A stretch of DNA of 64,000 bases, from the IMG/VR virus record IMGVR_UViG_3300031692_000001, positions 1 to 64,000 of that record. The stretch is one strand, 5' to 3'. Of the stretch, positions 16,412 through 23,297 are shown in pieces. Each line of letters begins with the position of its first letter. The stretch's first letter is position 1. A model generated the notes under the pieces. It did not search any database. It worked only from the letters and a program-made list of their open reading frames with translations, and was not told the DNA's origin. The position numbers and the translations under genes are program-made. The DNA is from a virus.

Positions 16412-17902
16412 TTACTCCTTCCCTTCATTTTTGGTAAATGAACGGCTATCTTTTTTAATTTTTTTAATATAGTTTTCTCTTGCTTCATCAGCATTAAGAT
16501 TTTCATCATCATTGTCGTCATCCATATTGTCAGAGTCGGGATTTCCAGGAAGAGCACTTCCATTTACGGCAGCTCTATTCCCGGCATTCTTCTTCTCTTG
16601 AAGAAGTTCAACAGCTCCATCAAAACGGGCATCAATGTAGATTTGATCTTTATTATCTAATTGGGCTTGAGGAAAAACTTTTATAATAACCGCTTTTTGG
16701 ATTTCCAATTCAGTGTCTTTTTCATCCACTTTAATCTCAGCGGCATCCGCAGCGGATAAGATTTTTAATCTTTTCTCAACTGCTTCATTGATCCGGGTTT
16801 CATCAAGTTCAGAATCTTTCAATTCTTTCAATTCTTTTTCCAATTGATCAACCCGATCCTTCAAAGTATCTCTCTCGGCTGTGAGTTTGGTAAAATCTGT
16901 ATTGAGAGTATCTACTTTAGATTGAATCTCATTCAATTCTGTACTTTTTTGGTTAAGGGTTTTTATGACTTCGCCTTCTGCTTCATAATCAACCCCATCC
17001 AGCTTAATTTTTTTAAGATTAGGCATGGTATCCTCCTCTATTTTAATTTCATGCTTTTCGTAATAAGCACTATTAGAATCCATTCTTATTCTTGCAGCAT
17101 CCCCGGCTCTTCCAAAAGGAACTATTGCAATATGATTATATTTTATTTCTCTTTGAATAGCATCATATTGAGTTCCCAAATAATTCCCTGATGCTTCTTC
17201 CAAGGCCAAACTATAGCCGGCTGATAATCCTCTTTTTCCGGCTTTGATTTCCTGTATGGTTTCCTGATCTGTTATAGTAAGAGAAACAGATACATGATAA
17301 TTATCTTCTCGGACCACATCCCCAGTAAAACCTACCTGGTGCTTTTTTATATTCTCCGCTGTAATTTCTTCATCTGGATGAAGATTGGAAATAGGTTTCA
17401 TTTTTAGACTTTCTAAAGATTCCGGTTTAAAAACCTCTTCCGGCAATCTTAATTCTCTGTGAATTGAACCATCCGCATTAAGATAAGGAAATACTCCTAT
17501 ATTAGTAACAATTGCTCTTCCAGTCAAATATCCTTCTGTTGTCATATGGAAAGATTCTATCATATAAGAATTTGAATTTTCATCGATAAAATTACCTAAA
17601 TAATCATATCTTTGAATTGTTGTTATAGCTTCATCCTTTTCTTCTTTTTTCTTTTTCTCTGCTCTCAATTTTACATCCGCTGCTTTATGACAGGAAATAC
17701 AAAGCCACTGAACATCCAATTGATGTTCTTCATCATATCCTTTATGGTGATGAGCTTCGAGAGGAGTTTTTGCTCCGCATTTATCGCATTTATCTGGCTT
17801 TTTTATCTTTCCTGATTTTAAAGAATTTACTACTTTATTTTTTGCAGCTTTAACTTCAGGTGAATCATTATCACCATCTGTAATTTCTAATTCATTAGCC
17901 AT
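16412..17902 (-). CDS. Prohead protease/scaffold (DUF2213-like) with N-terminal HNH-type zinc domain
   Basis: 496 residues. Residues 36-76 form an HNH-like zinc module: C39-x2-C42, H51-H52-H53, C68-x2-C71-H72. Residues 95-285 match DUF2213-type prohead proteases, with a candidate His (H175 in ISNLHPDEE) and Ser (S227 in KRGLSAGYS). Residues 300-370 are a coiled coil and the C-terminus is acidic, as in scaffolds. So protease, scaffold and a nuclease-like module are in one chain. The HNH part is unusual; it may be a relic of a homing endonuclease or a DNA-binding addition. Confidence 0.8.
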   Translation of the reverse strand: MANELEITDGDNDSPEVKAAKNKVVNSLKSGKIKKPDKCDKCGAKTPLEAHHHKGYDEEHQLDVQWLCISCHKAADVKLRAEKKKKEEKDEAITTIQRYDYLGNFIDENSNSYMIESFHMTTEGYLTGRAIVTNIGVFPYLNADGSIHRELRLPEEVFKPESLESLKMKPISNLHPDEEITAENIKKHQVGFTGDVVREDNYHVSVSLTITDQETIQEIKAGKRGLSAGYSLALEEASGNYLGTQYDAIQREIKYNHIAIVPFGRAGDAARIRMDSNSAYYEKHEIKIEEDTMPNLKKIKLDGVDYEAEGEVIKTLNQKSTELNEIQSKVDTLNTDFTKLTAERDTLKDRVDQLEKELKELKDSELDETRINEAVEKRLKILSAADAAEIKVDEKDTELEIQKAVIIKVFPQAQLDNKDQIYIDARFDGAVELLQEKKNAGNRAAVNGSALPGNPDSDNMDDDNDDENLNADEARENYIKKIKKDSRSFTKNEGKE

Positions 17903-17919
17903 TTATTCTTTCCTTAATT

Positions 17920-18441
17920 TTAAGATAATTCAATTCCAAAAACTCCAACAAAAAAACTAATAGTTGCATTATCTACTGCATTTTTACATTGCAACCATAT
18001 TTTATACCCATTTTCTAGTTGAGGTAAAATTATATTAAATGGAACAGAAGCAAAATTATCATAAGTTAATATTAAACCTGTGTATTGTTCTGCCGCTATA
18101 GCTTCCTCTATAGTACCCTCCCCATAAACAATTCTAAAAGCATAGGGAGTAGTTTCACTTGAATTTGTAATGGCTATTCTGAATACTTTAAAATGAGTTT
18201 GACTTGTAAATAAAGGAGTATCCCCTGTTCCTATAATTTGAGCTTCATCCCCTTCATCAACCCCAAATATTCCATTTCCAGATATAGCTGTAAAAGGAGT
18301 TAATGAAGATTCCTCTGCCCAATCGGTTTCTGTTTGTACTGCTTTTTTTCCAAACCAAACTTCTCTATTGTTTACATATTCTAATAATAATGAAGAATTT
18401 ATTAAAATCTGTTTATTATTAGCATCTTTCCATACACCCAT
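17920..18441 (-). CDS. Putative virion structural protein
   Basis: 173 residues from ATG 18441, chosen because AGAGGAG lies 6 nt before it; a longer frame overlaps the upstream gene and has no site. Beta-rich, ending VGVFGIELS, with Thr/Gly-rich strands typical of phage surface or fibre-head proteins. No family recognised. It lies between the protease and other capsid-cluster genes. Confidence 0.65.
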   Translation of the reverse strand: MGVWKDANNKQILINSSLLLEYVNNREVWFGKKAVQTETDWAEESSLTPFTAISGNGIFGVDEGDEAQIIGTGDTPLFTSQTHFKVFRIAITNSSETTPYAFRIVYGEGTIEEAIAAEQYTGLILTYDNFASVPFNIILPQLENGYKIWLQCKNAVDNATISFFVGVFGIELS

Positions 18442-18455
18442 TTTTACTCCTCTTT

Positions 18456-18824
18456 TTATCTGTGAACTATTATTGTCATAACTGTAGAACCTGAAACATT
18501 CACCTGTCTTATTGCAGACGGTCCCTTGACTGAATCTTGAGTAATAGCTGCTACAACTCCCGCATCCCAATCTACCCAATTCACGGCATCAGGGTCCGCA
18601 AGAACATCCGCATAAGGGTCATAAGTTGCTTGTATTTTTCCGCTTCCCGCTGTAGGAATTAAAGTTACCTGAACGTCTAATGATCCAGGAGGTATTAAAA
18701 CCGCATCCCCATCTCCGGGTGCTGCTAAAGCATCACTTTTATAATCCCAAGCCCTAACATATGTTAATTGGGTTTCATATTGAGATATAAAAACTGGATT
18801 CATATAAACTACTTCTGTTGCCAT
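18456..18824 (-). CDS. Putative virion structural protein
   Basis: 122 residues, beta-rich, with SLDVQVTLIPTAGSGKIQAT and DPDAVNWVDWDAGVVA. These patterns occur in phage proteins coded next to capsid genes. Its start overlaps the stop of the next gene. Function unknown, probably a minor capsid or decoration protein. Confidence 0.6.
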   Translation of the reverse strand: MATEVVYMNPVFISQYETQLTYVRAWDYKSDALAAPGDGDAVLIPPGSLDVQVTLIPTAGSGKIQATYDPYADVLADPDAVNWVDWDAGVVAAITQDSVKGPSAIRQVNVSGSTVMTIIVHR

Positions 18825-19169
18825 TTACTTTTCCCCTATTTCTACTTTATTTACCAAGGAATCATATAGATAATAATACTCCATCGGAAGTTTCTTTTCG
18901 CTATCTAATTTTTTAAGTAAATCAGATATGAAATCCAATCCCAAAACACTAATAAATATTTCTTTTTCTTTATCTTTTGAAATATCCCATTTTACTCTTG
19001 AAGCATTTAATTCCGGCACAAAAACTTCCGTGATTTTACATTCTTTTATTTCTTCCTCTGTAAAAGTTAAATTCTCCCGGATAGACTTGATTATTTTTAA
19101 GTTGAGGAAACTCCCAGACTTAGGTAAAATATTTTCAATTAAAATTCTATCTTGTATAGTTAAATTCAT
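18825..19169 (-). CDS. Conserved phage protein of unknown function
   Basis: 114 residues. The start DRILIENILPKSGSFLNLKI and NLTFTEEEIKE recall a small family seen in many phages near structural genes, but I cannot name it or give a role. Helical and soluble. Confidence 0.6.
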   Translation of the reverse strand: MNLTIQDRILIENILPKSGSFLNLKIIKSIRENLTFTEEEIKECKITEVFVPELNASRVKWDISKDKEKEIFISVLGLDFISDLLKKLDSEKKLPMEYYYLYDSLVNKVEIGEK

Positions 19170-19199
19170 ATTATCTTTCCTTTCTTCTTTCTTTATATT

Positions 19200-19943
19200 T
19201 TAAGCATTTTCAGAATCCCAATATCTGAGATACCTTGCTACATACCCGGATCCTTCATCAACTAAAATCCGGATACTTCCATTTGACTCGGCTGCTCCGG
19301 TGGAGTTGTTATTGTAGATCATGTTTCCAGTTCCACAACCTCCCTTAAAAGCAAATGCATTTTTTACCGTAAGAATTGCTGTAGCATCCCCGTTGGCAAC
19401 AATTGAATGAATGGCATGAGAAGTGACCGCTGCAATACTCGCTGAAGCTGCAATATATATTTCTGATTGACCCGCAAAATAAGTTCCCCCGGCAGGCAAA
19501 GCATCTGCAATCATGAGTTGACCATCTAAACCTACTCCAAGACCTGTAACACTTCCTAATGCAGATAATTCAAGAGATATCTGAGCACCCCTGGCAGTTC
19601 CTAATGCAGCAGTTCCGTATGTAGAGGCTCTTAAACATTCTCCACCTCCTCCGGCCCCAGATTGTTCAAATCTAAGATAAGCAAGTCTGTTATCCCCACT
19701 TTGAGCGGAATTTTTACATCGAAGTTCAACAAACTTGGAATCTGCTTCATCTGTGGTATTAGGTAAAAGAGCAGTTCCACTCCCCATTATAATCCCACTT
19801 GCAGAATCCCCAATTGTAGTCCCTTTAAATTTTAAAGACCCTGATTCCTCTATATCTAACCAAGTACTATATCCTCCTATAAAAGCTTCATTGCTCTGTA
19901 AAAGCCCATTGTTAAGGCTATTTCTCATCATTTCTCCAGCCAT
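19200..19943 (-). CDS. Putative virion surface/decoration protein
   Basis: 247 residues, very rich in Gly, Ala, Ser and Thr with beta propensity (SGIIMGSGTALLPNTTDEAD, AGQSEIYIAASASIAAVTSH). It is the first gene of the capsid-tail operon behind the promoter at 20035-20062 and the hairpin at 19961-20001. Codon use has more GC than the small genes upstream, like other virion proteins here. Probably a head fibre or decoration protein. Confidence 0.6.
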   Translation of the reverse strand: MAGEMMRNSLNNGLLQSNEAFIGGYSTWLDIEESGSLKFKGTTIGDSASGIIMGSGTALLPNTTDEADSKFVELRCKNSAQSGDNRLAYLRFEQSGAGGGGECLRASTYGTAALGTARGAQISLELSALGSVTGLGVGLDGQLMIADALPAGGTYFAGQSEIYIAASASIAAVTSHAIHSIVANGDATAILTVKNAFAFKGGCGTGNMIYNNNSTGAAESNGSIRILVDEGSGYVARYLRYWDSENA

Positions 19944-19960
19944 ATATCCTCCTTAAAATA

Positions 19961-20001
19961 GAAAAAGCCGGATACCTTATGGAAGGCACCGGCTTCTTTT
20001 T
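19961..20001. terminator. Bidirectional hairpin terminator / possible attenuator
   Basis: AAGCCGG (19965-19971) pairs with CCGGCTT (19989-19995), with an inner CCTT/AAGG stem. On the plus strand CTTTTTT follows; on the minus strand TTTCTATTTT follows. It lies between the minus promoter at 20035 and the ribosome binding site of the gene starting at 19943, so leftward transcripts must read through it. Confidence 0.7.
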
Positions 20002-20034
20002 TGATCACCCAAAATATAAATTATTTAATAAAAT

Positions 20035-20062
20035 ACTATACCTATCGGTATACAAAAGTAAA
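20035..20062 (-). promoter_or_regulatory. Leftward promoter of the capsid-tail operon with operator
   Basis: Minus strand TTTACT (20057-20062) and TATAGT (20035-20040), 16 bp apart. The palindrome TATACC-TATC-GGTATA (20037-20052) covers the -10 box and spacer, as an operator would. It is divergent from the plus promoter 50 bp away. Confidence 0.55.
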
Positions 20063-20105
20063 GACTTTTATCTTTTATTTCTTACTTTTTTTAATTATTT
20101 TTAAA

Positions 20106-20141
20106 AAAGTACTTTACTTTTATTAAAAAAGGTAGTATATT
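20106..20141 (+). promoter_or_regulatory. Rightward phage promoter with AAAGTACTTT operator
   Basis: TTTACT (20113-20118), 17 bp, TATATT (20136-20141), preceded and overlapped by AAAGTACTTT (20106-20115). The core matches the leftward promoter at 180-208 almost base for base, spacer included. The leader here has a different GATGAT/ATCATC hairpin. Confidence 0.75.
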
Positions 20142-20194
20142 ATAAATAAGATGATTAAATAAAGATCATCAATTTTGAGTTAAGGAGAGCGAAT

Positions 20195-20869
20195 ATGAAA
20201 ATTAAAGCTAATGAGATTAAGAGTGAAACCATACAAGAAGCTATCAGAGAGATAGAAGAAAAATATGGTATTACCGGGGACAAAGCCGAGGCAATAGCCT
20301 CCCACATCGTGTATACAGATGAGGACTGGACCGATGAGGAATCGGAAGAAACAGAAAAAGAAATAGTTCCCTTAGAAAAGTTCGTGAAAATTGCAAGTGA
20401 ATTTGACAACGCGAACTATTACACAGACAAGGGCTGGACAATCCCCAATGGAACCGGTCCGAGTGATGAAGCATATGGTAAGGCACTTATGCAAGATTAT
20501 CTTGACAGTGAATATCAAACTTTGCAGGAATGGGAAAACCATCTTGACAATTCTCTCACGGAATCGAATGAATATTATGATATGTGGGAAGAATTATTCA
20601 CTGAAGGTGAAGAAGAGCCGAAAGAAGATATAAAGAAATACAGTTATACAATTGAGAAAGATGAGAACGGTTACTTTGGCAATTGTGATCAGCTTGATGG
20701 GTGTTTCGCACAAGGAAACACAAAAGAAGAATTAAGAAAAAATATGGAAGATGTAATTACTCTGCATCTCGAGGACAGAGGAATTACATCAGAGACTATT
20801 CATTTCGAAGAAATAATGTGCGACGTAGAAAGCGTTATAGTATCAGAAGGTACCATAGAAAAAAATTAA
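20195..20869 (+). CDS. Acidic protein with C-terminal HicB-like domain
   Basis: 224 residues, the only sizeable plus-strand gene. The first 145 residues are very acidic and of no known family (TDEDWTDEESEETEKE). Residues 147-195 have the HicB antitoxin-like partial RNase H pattern (YTIEKDENGYFGNCDQLDG, then GNTKEELRKNMEDVI). No HicA toxin gene is seen nearby, so this is unlikely to be a simple toxin-antitoxin pair. It could act as a repressor-like or decoy protein. AAGGAG precedes the ATG by 8 bases; it is driven by the promoter at 20106. Confidence 0.7.
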   Translation: MKIKANEIKSETIQEAIREIEEKYGITGDKAEAIASHIVYTDEDWTDEESEETEKEIVPLEKFVKIASEFDNANYYTDKGWTIPNGTGPSDEAYGKALMQDYLDSEYQTLQEWENHLDNSLTESNEYYDMWEELFTEGEEEPKEDIKKYSYTIEKDENGYFGNCDQLDGCFAQGNTKEELRKNMEDVITLHLEDRGITSETIHFEEIMCDVESVIVSEGTIEKN

Positions 20870-20879
20870 AATCCACCAT

Positions 20880-20956
20880 CCCCGGAGAGCAATAGCTAAG
20901 CTCTCCTATTTTACCCGGCCTCATTCGTTGAGTGGGGCTGAGCGAAATAAAGGAGA
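20880..20956 (+). promoter_or_regulatory. Type B structured leader (plus-strand copy)
   Basis: Hairpin I GGAGAGC/GCTCTCC (20884-20906) and hairpin II GCCTCATTC/GAGTGGGGC (20918-20938), then AAGGAG for the gene at 20963. Nearly the same element occurs on the minus strand at 29455 and 29742, where a third small hairpin follows; that part is missing here. Confidence 0.7.
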
Positions 20957-20962
20957 ATGAAT

Positions 20963-21133
20963 ATGCAGACAAAAAAGGAAATGAAAGAATACACAAATTT
21001 AGGAGTAGAAACAGGCGTGAAAATATCTAATATAGTGTATTGGTTTTTCAATGCTACCAGAATTATTGCGGCATTTAAAAAAGCCAAATCATCGGAAACC
21101 GACATAGAGCGGGACCGGAGATGTCATAGTTAA
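20963..21133 (+). CDS. Small membrane-associated protein, unknown
   Basis: 56 residues (MQTKKEMKEYTNLG...). A hydrophobic stretch IVYWFFNATRIIAAF lies mid-protein. The C-terminal ETDIERDRR is shared, at DNA level, with the protein at 63813..63947 although the rest is unrelated. Start chosen at 20963 because AAGGAG is 8 nt upstream; in-frame ATGs at 20957 and 20960 region lie too close. Confidence 0.6.
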   Translation: MQTKKEMKEYTNLGVETGVKISNIVYWFFNATRIIAAFKKAKSSETDIERDRRCHS

Positions 21134-21134
21134 T

Positions 21135-21163
21135 AACACCCAGCACCCAGGGAAAGGGTAAAG
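21135..21163 (+). promoter_or_regulatory. Type A leader repeat (plus-strand copy)
   Basis: ACACCCAGCACCCAGGG followed by AAAGGGTAAAGG and the start at 21168. It matches the repeat found ten times on the minus strand before small genes at 28 kb, 29 kb and 62-64 kb. Confidence 0.65.
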
Positions 21164-21167
21164 GAAT

Positions 21168-21347
21168 ATGAGTATGAAAATAATTAAAAAAATTAGGGGG
21201 GTGATTAATTTTATTATAGATAATATAGGACCAGAGGAATATGAAAATAGCATGGAGTGGTGTTCTAAACATGATAAGTGTTATGAAGAAGCACGTAAAG
21301 AACATAACAGAGTCCAAATCTATATAAATAGGTCCAAAAGAATATAA
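21168..21347 (+). CDS. Small basic protein, unknown
   Basis: 59 residues beginning MSMKIIKKIRGVINFIID. Two Cys (WCSKHDKC) and His could bind a metal, and the C-terminus is basic. Placed in the plus-strand cassette behind a type A leader. No family recognised. Confidence 0.55.
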   Translation: MSMKIIKKIRGVINFIIDNIGPEEYENSMEWCSKHDKCYEEARKEHNRVQIYINRSKRI

Positions 21348-21374
21348 AAATAAACCAATAACCGGGAGGATAAT

Positions 21375-21551
21375 ATGATTATTTTAGATAAATGCAAAGT
21401 GAAAACAAAAACAGCCAAATTTTCAGATGGAGATTTAATATATTTCACTTGTTGTTGTCCTAACTGTAATACGCATAATAGACTTAAATATAAAGGGAAA
21501 TTTATTTGTCGCTTTTGTGGAAAATTGATTTCTATACAACGTATAAATTAA
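21375..21551 (+). CDS. Small zinc-ribbon protein
   Basis: 58 residues. Two CxxC knuckles, CPNC (with two further Cys before it) and CRFC, are 17 residues apart: a zinc ribbon. GGGAGGA precedes the ATG. Last gene of the plus-strand cassette, ending 6 bp before the terminator stem. Confidence 0.65.
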   Translation: MIILDKCKVKTKTAKFSDGDLIYFTCCCPNCNTHNRLKYKGKFICRFCGKLISIQRIN

Positions 21552-21557
21552 ACCAAT

Positions 21558-21587
21558 AGCCGGGAATAACCCCCGGCTTTTTTTAAT
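21558..21587 (+). terminator. Intrinsic terminator of the plus-strand cassette
   Basis: AGCCGGG (21558-21564) pairs with CCCGGCT (21572-21578) and is followed by a run of T. It closes the rightward transcript started at 20106. Confidence 0.85.
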
Positions 21588-21619
21588 CTTTCTCTGGTTT
21601 GTGATAATTACATATAAAG

Positions 21620-21730
21620 TCAAAGATTATCCACATAAGGTGTAAATTGATTCTTTTCTGAACACCTGTGGATTTCTGACAGATCTTTAAAATGATGTTT
21701 ACAATTCCTGCAAGATTTAATTTCCTTCAT
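21620..21730 (-). CDS. Tiny Cys/His protein, probable zinc finger
   Basis: 36 residues, starting MKEIKSCRNCKHHFK and with a later HRCSEKN. The CxxCxHH...C pattern recalls many tiny phage zinc proteins. The ATG overlaps the stop region of the upstream gene (AAAGGATGAAGG), which gives coupling. Last leftward gene before the plus-strand island. Confidence 0.55.
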   Translation of the reverse strand: MKEIKSCRNCKHHFKDLSEIHRCSEKNQFTPYVDNL

Positions 21731-21914
21731 CCTTTCTTATCACTCTCTTGTATGCTTTCACAACAGGTTTCTCTTTCTCAAATCTTTTTCTATTCTCCAC
21801 AATCACATCAATTTTATCCGATGTTCCTACCAGTTCAATTGTTATTTTCCCATAAGGCACATTCTGGATTTCCTCTTTGATATAATTTAATAAATTCTCT
21901 GATACTTCTCTCAT
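21717..21914 (-). CDS. Small YezD-like (DUF2292-type) protein
   Basis: 65 residues: LLNYIKEEIQNVPYGKITIE, then a strand region and KRFEKEKPV. The YG-ITIE...I-V-E-R pattern resembles the short YezD/DUF2292 family of unknown function. Overlaps the MuF-like gene by 4 bp. Confidence 0.5.
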   Translation of the reverse strand: MREVSENLLNYIKEEIQNVPYGKITIELVGTSDKIDVIVENRKRFEKEKPVVKAYKRVIRKDEGN

Positions 21915-22945
21915 ATATTTCCTCCCTTTTCTTGATCAATTTCTTTATCCATCTCATCAATCAATTCTGAATAATAAGGGGTTGCTCCACACCGGCATTG
22001 AATTTCTTCTCCGGGAATAGCTTTGGGCATTTTTCCTGTCCTGGGTTTCCAACTTATCTTTCCTTTTTCAATTTCTGATATTTCCGCATAGACATAATTA
22101 TTATCCCATTTACATAATTTATTTTCCATTAACCAGTGAGAAGGATTTGCCTTGGGATATCTTCCCCCCGGTCTTCCCCTTACTCTCTCATCAAGAGCTG
22201 TCATCCATATGTATAGATTTAATCCGGCTTCAGTCATTCTTTTTTTAGTTATTTGACCGTTCAATTTCCCCACCTGGTCCCTGGCTATGAGTTTGGCTCT
22301 TTTCTTAGAAAATACTTTATGATCAATCCCTCTTATATCTTTCATTATCTCTTTATAAGACATTCCATTTCTAATTCCCCGATATACTGTTTCATTTATA
22401 CTATTGATATAATCAGATGTTAAATCCTTGAAAAAATTAAAATTCTCCTCTGACCAGGCTTTGAAAACATCATCCCACCAACCATCATCAGTAAAATATT
22501 CAAATCCTAATATAGCAGAAGTGACTTTACCCCATTGCTTCTTATTAAAAGTGTAAACCGCTCCGGCTATAAGCAAAATGGTTTCCCAAACAATAGTACT
22601 TTCCGGAGTATCCCCATCAGCTCCAAGAAACTCTGTGGCTTTTTTCCTTAATGTGTTTAGTAATTCCCGTATTTCATCAATCCAAGAATCCTTTCTTATT
22701 TCATCATTCCTTTTTTTCTCTTCTATCCATTCAGAGAGATTCATTTGTAAATTAGCATTAACTATATCCACCAGAGGTTTCCTGATTAGTTTCATCATCT
22801 CTAAAAAATACCTGTTTTCTTGAGCTGTGGGATATAGCCAATTAGGGGATTTTAAATTTTTAGTTTTCTTCCGGTTTCCTGCTCCCATAGAACGTCTCTT
22901 AACTTTTAATGTTTCTTTAAAATTGATTGCATATTCATTAGACAT
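21911..22945 (-). CDS. MuF-like minor head protein
   Basis: 344 residues. Residues 210-330 hold the phage Mu gpF / SPP1 gp7 pattern: KKRAKLIARDQVGKLNGQIT, TEAGLNLYIWMTALDERVRG and a terminal IQCRCGATPYYSE. Such proteins enter the prohead with the portal and may be ejected with DNA. The N-terminal half is helical. It lies directly after the portal in transcription order. Confidence 0.8.
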   Translation of the reverse strand: MSNEYAINFKETLKVKRRSMGAGNRKKTKNLKSPNWLYPTAQENRYFLEMMKLIRKPLVDIVNANLQMNLSEWIEEKKRNDEIRKDSWIDEIRELLNTLRKKATEFLGADGDTPESTIVWETILLIAGAVYTFNKKQWGKVTSAILGFEYFTDDGWWDDVFKAWSEENFNFFKDLTSDYINSINETVYRGIRNGMSYKEIMKDIRGIDHKVFSKKRAKLIARDQVGKLNGQITKKRMTEAGLNLYIWMTALDERVRGRPGGRYPKANPSHWLMENKLCKWDNNYVYAEISEIEKGKISWKPRTGKMPKAIPGEEIQCRCGATPYYSELIDEMDKEIDQEKGGNI

Positions 22946-22948
22946 AAT

Positions 22949-23245
22949 TTAATTCCTTTTCTCTTTGGGTAATAAAACCACTTGCCATTTAAGAAATACA
23001 AATTCTCTCCACCCGTCAACTTTTAAAGTTTTGGGGACTCTCCGGCATATTTCCAACCATTTATCTTCTAATAGATATAGTATTTCTATTACCTGTTCTT
23101 TTGTGACTACTTGAGATTTGATTAAAGTATCCCCCTCCTCTTTGAGACAGGATAAAAGCCAAGTGGCCATTTTGTCTCTTCCCTCCTGGGAATTATCTTT
23201 CATTTTAAAACCTTTTAATTTTCTCACGTATTTATTTAATTGCAT
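22949..23245 (-). CDS. Hypothetical protein between portal and MuF genes
   Basis: 98 residues, helical, basic, with MATWLLSCLKEEGDTLIKSQ and REFVFLKWQVVLLPKEK. No family recognised. Good AGGAGAG site. Conserved placement suggests a role in head assembly. Confidence 0.6.
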   Translation of the reverse strand: MQLNKYVRKLKGFKMKDNSQEGRDKMATWLLSCLKEEGDTLIKSQVVTKEQVIEILYLLEDKWLEICRRVPKTLKVDGWREFVFLKWQVVLLPKEKRN

Positions 23246-23297
23246 TTTCTTTCTCTCCTGGTTTTTTTATTTCTTCCTTTTCCGGCTCTTCCTTTTC

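Noticed and set aside
18442-18579. Longer 219-residue version of the gene at 17920
   Set aside because: The added N-terminus overlaps the upstream gene and has no ribosome site, while AGAGGAG precedes ATG 18441.
20195-20869. HicAB toxin-antitoxin module
   Set aside because: The HicB-like part is only the C-terminal quarter of an acidic protein and no HicA-type frame is found on either side.
21627-21635. Perfect DnaA box TTATCCACA
   Set aside because: A single 9-mer is expected by chance in a window of this size, it lies inside the small gene at 21620..21730, and no cluster of boxes is present.
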